DNA from: Planctomycetota bacterium | GTDB lineage: Bacteria; Planctomycetota; Phycisphaerae; WQYP01 | Direction of reading: 5' to 3' | Length of the DNA: 17,542 nucleotides | Assembly: GCA_021799715.1 (NCBI GenBank) | Contig: JAJYZY010000042.1 | Span: forward strand, 933-18,474 | Shown: one piece after another, positions 13,996-17,542 of the stretch | Position numbering within the stretch: the stretch's first letter is position 1 | Layout of the letters: every line of letters starts with the position of its first letter | The notes under the pieces: model-generated | What the model saw: the letters and a program-made list of their open reading frames with translations, nothing else | Told to the model about the DNA's origin: nothing | Databases searched by the model: none | Translations under genes and position numbers: made by a program

Positions 13996-14964
13996 TCACT
14001 GCGCAACCGGGCCGGGCGTCAGCACCGTCAGAACAAACAGATGTTTGGATGGATATTGTGCCGGCGGCATGTGGTACGGAATAATTTCCGCCGGGCGATG
14101 GGCGAGTTGCGGCGATACGAAAATAAGGTCGGTGGGCCACGGACTATACACATGATTCGTATAGTTCTCCCAGGTCCCCCACTGCTGGCCGGGCTTGTGC
14201 AGCGCATAATCAAAGGTGTCGGTCAGCGGAACGGTTTGCGGAGTTCCCAGCAGGGCACGGTATATGGCGTGATCCGAGCGTGAATGATTCATATCACCAA
14301 GAAGAATTGCCCGGGCCGCGGGATAGCGGCGTTGCCATTGCGATAAGATATCATGGAGCTTTTCCGCGCTTTTTACGGCGTTGGTTTCCCAGTGCCGCAG
14401 ATGCACATCCAGGACGATCAAATCGGGAAATTGTCCCGCGCGATCGCGCAACACCGCCAGGGAAAAATAAGTATTCTCCGTGGGATTGCTCTGCGGATGA
14501 TGCGGACGCACCATGCCAAAAGTTCCGGCGATGCGCTGGAAGCGATCCGTGCGATACCAGATTTGATTCCATGTGCTCAACGGGCCGGCCAGCGCGGAAA
14601 GCAAGCTGCTGTGAATGGCGGCTCCATCGGGAAAATGGCCATACGCGGGCAGATGTGGCACCAGCCAGGCGGTTTGCGCGGGGGTCGATGCCTGCATGCC
14701 GATGATGTCGGCATGAATATGCCGCAGGACTTTAATAAGCATGATGCGCCTTACCGACCAGCTATGAATTCCCTCATGCGGGCGCAACAGATTGATATTG
14801 GCGGTCAGCACGCGAACATCCGGCGACGCAGGTATGTGTATGGCCGGTTCCGTGGCCGGTACGATTCGATGCGGTCGCAAAAAAATAAAGGCAACGACCC
14901 CCGCCAGGGCGGCCAGGAAAATAATGAAAAACGTTGTTCTATGTGGCAGATGGCGCAGGCGCAT
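13996..14964 (-). CDS. Membrane-anchored EEP-fold (endonuclease/exonuclease/phosphatase) protein, possibly inactive
   Basis: A 322-residue protein with one N-terminal helix (residues 11-29) that anchors the rest outside the cytoplasm. The EEP pattern is recognisable: VLTANIN (52-58), RRIMLIKVLRHIHADIIGMQ (72-91), LDVHLRHWE (185-193), LLGDMNHS (221-228) and TDLIFVSP (278-285). Two expected residues are missing. The glutamate of the usual QE motif is Ala92, and the aspartate of the usual SDH motif near the C-terminus is replaced by Lys307 (SKH308). Asp224 and Asn226 of GDxN and His188 are kept. It may therefore be a catalytically altered or inactive member. The ATG at 14964 is 3 bp after the SDR stop, so the two genes form an operon. 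Confidence 0.75.
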   Translation of the reverse strand: MRLRHLPHRTTFFIIFLAALAGVVAFIFLRPHRIVPATEPAIHIPASPDVRVLTANINLLRPHEGIHSWSVRRIMLIKVLRHIHADIIGMQASTPAQTAWLVPHLPAYGHFPDGAAIHSSLLSALAGPLSTWNQIWYRTDRFQRIAGTFGMVRPHHPQSNPTENTYFSLAVLRDRAGQFPDLIVLDVHLRHWETNAVKSAEKLHDILSQWQRRYPAARAILLGDMNHSRSDHAIYRALLGTPQTVPLTDTFDYALHKPGQQWGTWENYTNHVYSPWPTDLIFVSPQLAHRPAEIIPYHMPPAQYPSKHLFVLTVLTPGPVAQ

Positions 14965-14967
14965 GAC

Positions 14968-15780
14968 TTAAACTCGTTTCTTAAGCTTATGTTCGGCGGA
15001 AAAATTCCGTTTGATCAGGCTATCGACCAGGGAAGGAAATGCGGCGGCAAAAGCCAGCGCATAACGCACCGGGGCATAGGGCCATAATTCCGCCCGCGGG
15101 TGTTCGATCAGCCGCACCATTTTCTCGGCCACCAGTTGGGCACTTTGTGTCTTTCCGAGACCATCAACGCGCTTACCGCTGCGTTCCGTGGCCTGCTGAA
15201 AAAATTCCGTATCCGTGGTGATGGGGTGCACAGTGCTGACGCGCACGGAATTTCCGGCCAATTCAATGCGTTGTGCCTCGGCGAGCGAAAGCTGGGCGGA
15301 TTTGGTCATCGCATAGGCCCCCATTTGGGGAATGGATCGCCGCGCAATGGCGGAAGAGACGACAATAATATGTCCGGATCGTTGCTCAATCATGATCGGA
15401 GCCGCCGCGGCCATCACATACCACGTACCCATGACATTGACACGCCAGATTTCTTCCATCTGGCTTTCCGCAGTCAGATGAACCGGTGCCCGAAGTCCAA
15501 ATCCGGCATTGGCAATGGCAACATCCAGACGCCCCATCTGGTCCTTGGCCATCCGCACCAGATTGACCACATCCGCGCGAACCGCCACATCACATGGCGC
15601 GATGATCACCCGGGATCCCAATTCTTTGGCCTTATCGGCAACGGCCTGAAGTTTGTCCATGCGGCGCGCCGCCAGAACCAGACTTGCGCCGCGCTGTGCC
15701 AAAGCCAGGGCACAGGCCGCGCCAATGCCGGACGAAGCTCCGGTAATTAAGACCACTTGCTTGGAAATATCAACCGGCAT
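14968..15780 (-). CDS. Short-chain dehydrogenase/reductase (SDR)
   Basis: A 270-residue classical SDR oxidoreductase using NAD(P)H. The nucleotide-binding TGASSGIG is at 13-20, with AARR (37-40) after beta-2 hinting at NADP preference. NAGFG is at 91-95, the structural Asn at 115 (RVNVMG), and the catalytic Ser143, Tyr156 and Lys160 (VSSAIA, YAMTK). The C-terminal part ends with a hydrophobic segment (ALAFAAAFPSLVDSL) and a basic tail (KLKKRV), as in several membrane-associated SDRs. The ATG at 15780 follows GGTGG at about 5 nt; a GTG at 15789 is the alternative. It is the first gene of an operon with the EEP protein. Substrate not assignable. Confidence 0.88.
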   Translation of the reverse strand: MPVDISKQVVLITGASSGIGAACALALAQRGASLVLAARRMDKLQAVADKAKELGSRVIIAPCDVAVRADVVNLVRMAKDQMGRLDVAIANAGFGLRAPVHLTAESQMEEIWRVNVMGTWYVMAAAAPIMIEQRSGHIIVVSSAIARRSIPQMGAYAMTKSAQLSLAEAQRIELAGNSVRVSTVHPITTDTEFFQQATERSGKRVDGLGKTQSAQLVAEKMVRLIEHPRAELWPYAPVRYALAFAAAFPSLVDSLIKRNFSAEHKLKKRV

Positions 15781-15940
15781 TACCACCACCCAACGTTATT
15801 TTTCGCACCGCATGAAATCCGCGCATGATTCACTTTTCCATCGCCGCATCAGCCTGGCGGCACGTCATTACCAGGCGGCCGTGTGAAACCCGCAAAGTCA
15901 TGCGTAAGCAAACCCGGACTATCCATGTCAAGGGCCAATG

Positions 15941-16903
15941 TTACTCAATTGCGGGTTGGCTTGCGGCAACTGGCCGCGGCACAAGCACCTCATCCGACCG
16001 CACATCCAGATACGCCCTGCCGGCATCAACGCGGTGATATTGCCGGTAAACATCATCAAGCAACTGCAGCTTTCGCGATGCGGGCACTTCATAAAAGCCT
16101 TCTTTTCCGGGTGGAAGCCCCCAGTATATCTGTGTTCCAAACCGTGTTTTAAGAATGATTTTCGGGGTGGTCGGCGGAACATCGGCGTACATGTTTGCCA
16201 GATCAACGCATTGAATCTGACTGGAAAATGCGTGGCCCGACAATAGGCGGATCATCTTGAGGCCCAAATGAATGCCCCGCGCGGAAAAGCGTTTTCCCGG
16301 TTCCGGCACAGTTGCGGTTATACCGCTTATGCGCATCAACCAGTTCAACTCCGGCAAATCCGCCGCTGTGTAGGTACCGGGTAGCCGAACGGCGTGGGGA
16401 CTCATCAAATAGTATTTACCATTCGCGGAAATCAAGGCCGCCGGCCGGCGGTAGACGCAGGCTATTTCAATAATTTGTTCATGCGGCAGCCACACCCGCC
16501 GCACATAATTAACACGCTTAATCCACGCATTAAAACCCCGGGCCTGATCGGTTGTAAAATGCCGCGCCAAGATCTGAAGTATCTGTCCATCCAACGGATT
16601 TCTCAGTTCGGCGGCATACCCGGGGTGCCGCTTGTTAAAAATGGTAAAGCGCACGGCCTCAGCAGCCAGGGAATTCAGAATCGGCGTTGCCAGCCAACGC
16701 GGCGCGCCGATCATCACAATGCGTTTCAAGGGACGGTCGCGCGACCGTTGCGCCATGAGCATGTTGCCATAAATATTCAAACGGGAAAAGCCTTCCACCA
16801 GCAGGGCCGCAATCAGCAGTACCAGGCACAGCATCAGCATGCCGCGCACCCACGGAATCTGCCAGGGGCGATGATATGTCGGTCTGTACAGGTTTTTTGC
16901 CAT
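15941..16903 (-). CDS. ftsQ: FtsQ/DivIB-like cell division protein
   Basis: A 320-residue bitopic membrane protein with one TM segment (residues about 19-37) and a periplasmic domain. A POTRA-like segment begins LKRIVMIGAPRWLATPIL (about 59-76). The beta domain carries WIKRVNYVRRVWLPHEQIIEIACVYRRPAALI, matching the FtsQ pattern WVxxAxVxRxWPxxLxIxVxERxPxA, and ends YLDVRSDEVLVPRP. FtsQ links FtsB/FtsL to the septal wall machinery. It lies 7 bp after the ddl stop, the usual order in division and cell-wall clusters, which supports the assignment. There is no strong ribosome site, so translation may be coupled to ddl. Downstream, ftsA is absent and an SDR gene follows instead. Sequence similarity is low, so the call rests partly on position. 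Confidence 0.75.
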   Translation of the reverse strand: MAKNLYRPTYHRPWQIPWVRGMLMLCLVLLIAALLVEGFSRLNIYGNMLMAQRSRDRPLKRIVMIGAPRWLATPILNSLAAEAVRFTIFNKRHPGYAAELRNPLDGQILQILARHFTTDQARGFNAWIKRVNYVRRVWLPHEQIIEIACVYRRPAALISANGKYYLMSPHAVRLPGTYTAADLPELNWLMRISGITATVPEPGKRFSARGIHLGLKMIRLLSGHAFSSQIQCVDLANMYADVPPTTPKIILKTRFGTQIYWGLPPGKEGFYEVPASRKLQLLDDVYRQYHRVDAGRAYLDVRSDEVLVPRPVAASQPAIE

Positions 16904-16910
16904 GCTTATT

Positions 16911-17542
16911 TCAACGCCCGATGGAGATATCCGTTTTCGCCGACGCCGCGGTTAATACGGTGGATCGATCACGAATGGCCATTGTCGCAAGCCGTTCGCA
17001 AAGCACTTCAAAACTTATTCCGGCCCTGGCGGCGGCTTTTGGCACCAGGGAATGGCTGGTGAAGCCCGGCAAGCTGTTTAGCTCCAGCACCATCGGTTCC
17101 ATGGTGGCCTGATCCACCATAATATCCACTCGCGCCAGATGGCGCGATCCGATGCAATAATAGGTTTCCAAAGCCATGCGGGTGACCTTGGTCAAAATGG
17201 CCTGCGGAAGCGGAATATCAAAGAGATATTCCGTATCCTCACGCATGTATTTGGCCTGATAATCGTAAAATGACGCCGCCGGGCGAATCTGAATAACGGG
17301 CAACGCCACGCCATCAATAATGCCCACGGTCAATTCCGGGCCGGAAATAAATTTTTCCACAAGCATGGCCCCATATTGCGGCAAATATTCCGACAGGTGG
17401 GCGCGGGCCTGGGAAATATCCGTGCATATTGCACAGGCCACGGAACTGCCGTCCGCAATGGGTTTAATCACACAGGGATATCCAATGCCGCTGCGCGGCG
17501 TCCAACTGTCCTTGTATTTTCCATGGCTGACAACCTGCCAAT
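16911..17542 (-). CDS. ddl: D-alanine--D-alanine ligase, C-terminal part (5' end outside window)
   Basis: An ATP-grasp ligase that joins two D-alanines for peptidoglycan precursors. The 209 visible residues run in from the window edge. Visible motifs are GYPCVIKPIADGSS (ATP-grasp lysine and glycine loop), LVEKFISGPELTVGII, YDYQAKY, ARVDIMVD and LELNSLPGFTSHSLVPKAAARAGISF, the ExNxxPGxTxxSxxP signature with Mg2+-binding Glu and Asn. All are intact. The frame remains open to the right edge, so the GTG at 17471 is internal. The TGA is 7 bp from the ftsQ start. Expected full length is about 300-310 residues. Confidence 0.93.
   Translation of the reverse strand, partial: WQVVSHGKYKDSWTPRSGIGYPCVIKPIADGSSVACAICTDISQARAHLSEYLPQYGAMLVEKFISGPELTVGIIDGVALPVIQIRPAASFYDYQAKYMREDTEYLFDIPLPQAILTKVTRMALETYYCIGSRHLARVDIMVDQATMEPMVLELNSLPGFTSHSLVPKAAARAGISFEVLCERLATMAIRDRSTVLTAASAKTDISIGR

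Noticed and set aside
15926..15931. TTGACA on the minus strand between ftsQ and the SDR gene
   Set aside because: No acceptable -10 hexamer is found at 16-18 bp spacing, so I do not call a promoter.
1..17542. tRNA, rRNA or CRISPR array
   Set aside because: No cloverleaf-type sequence with a TTCGA arm, no rRNA-like stretch and no regularly spaced repeat-spacer series was seen in the gaps.

Overview
The window reads as a Gram-negative bacterial chromosome segment of moderately high GC content. An outer membrane is implied by lpxI (lipid A synthesis) and by several exported or periplasmic proteins (DsbD, YceI-like, a signal-peptide PA14/PKD protein). The style of the proteins, the broken-up ddl-ftsQ piece of the division cluster and the TATAAT-type promoters suggest the Planctomycetota-Verrucomicrobiota group, possibly Phycisphaerae. 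That placement is an inference; there is no rRNA or other decisive marker here.

Left part (1-4441, plus strand). The tail of an unidentified protein is followed by the 3' remnant of an insertion sequence: a frameshifted transposase C-terminus, a GC-rich inverted repeat and a repeated terminal motif. Next come xylulokinase (xylB), an acyl-CoA/fatty-acid desaturase with the three histidine boxes, and a compact caspase-like (CHAT/C14-type) protein behind a possible Tudor-like N-terminal region.

Right part (4428-17542, minus strand throughout). Read in the direction of transcription from the right edge, the order is ddl (partial) - ftsQ-like; SDR oxidoreductase - EEP-fold membrane-anchored protein; yceI-like - hisD - lpxI; an APH-type small-molecule kinase; a small XRE-type regulator; full-length dsbD; and a large secreted PA14/PKD/helical-repeat protein. 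This last gene converges on the caspase-like gene with a 14-bp overlap of coding ends.

How the genes fit together. ddl and ftsQ serve cell-wall synthesis and division, and lpxI serves the outer membrane. hisD overlaps lpxI by 14 bp, and both probably depend on a promoter in front of the yceI-like gene. Three copies of GCGGAAT, spaced two helical turns apart, lie upstream of that promoter. dsbD supplies reductant to the periplasm. xylB and the desaturase look like single-gene units with their own promoters. The most unusual items are the caspase-like protein, the EEP protein that has lost two metal/catalytic-site residues, and the phased repeats upstream of yceI. No tRNA, rRNA, CRISPR array or complete mobile element was seen.
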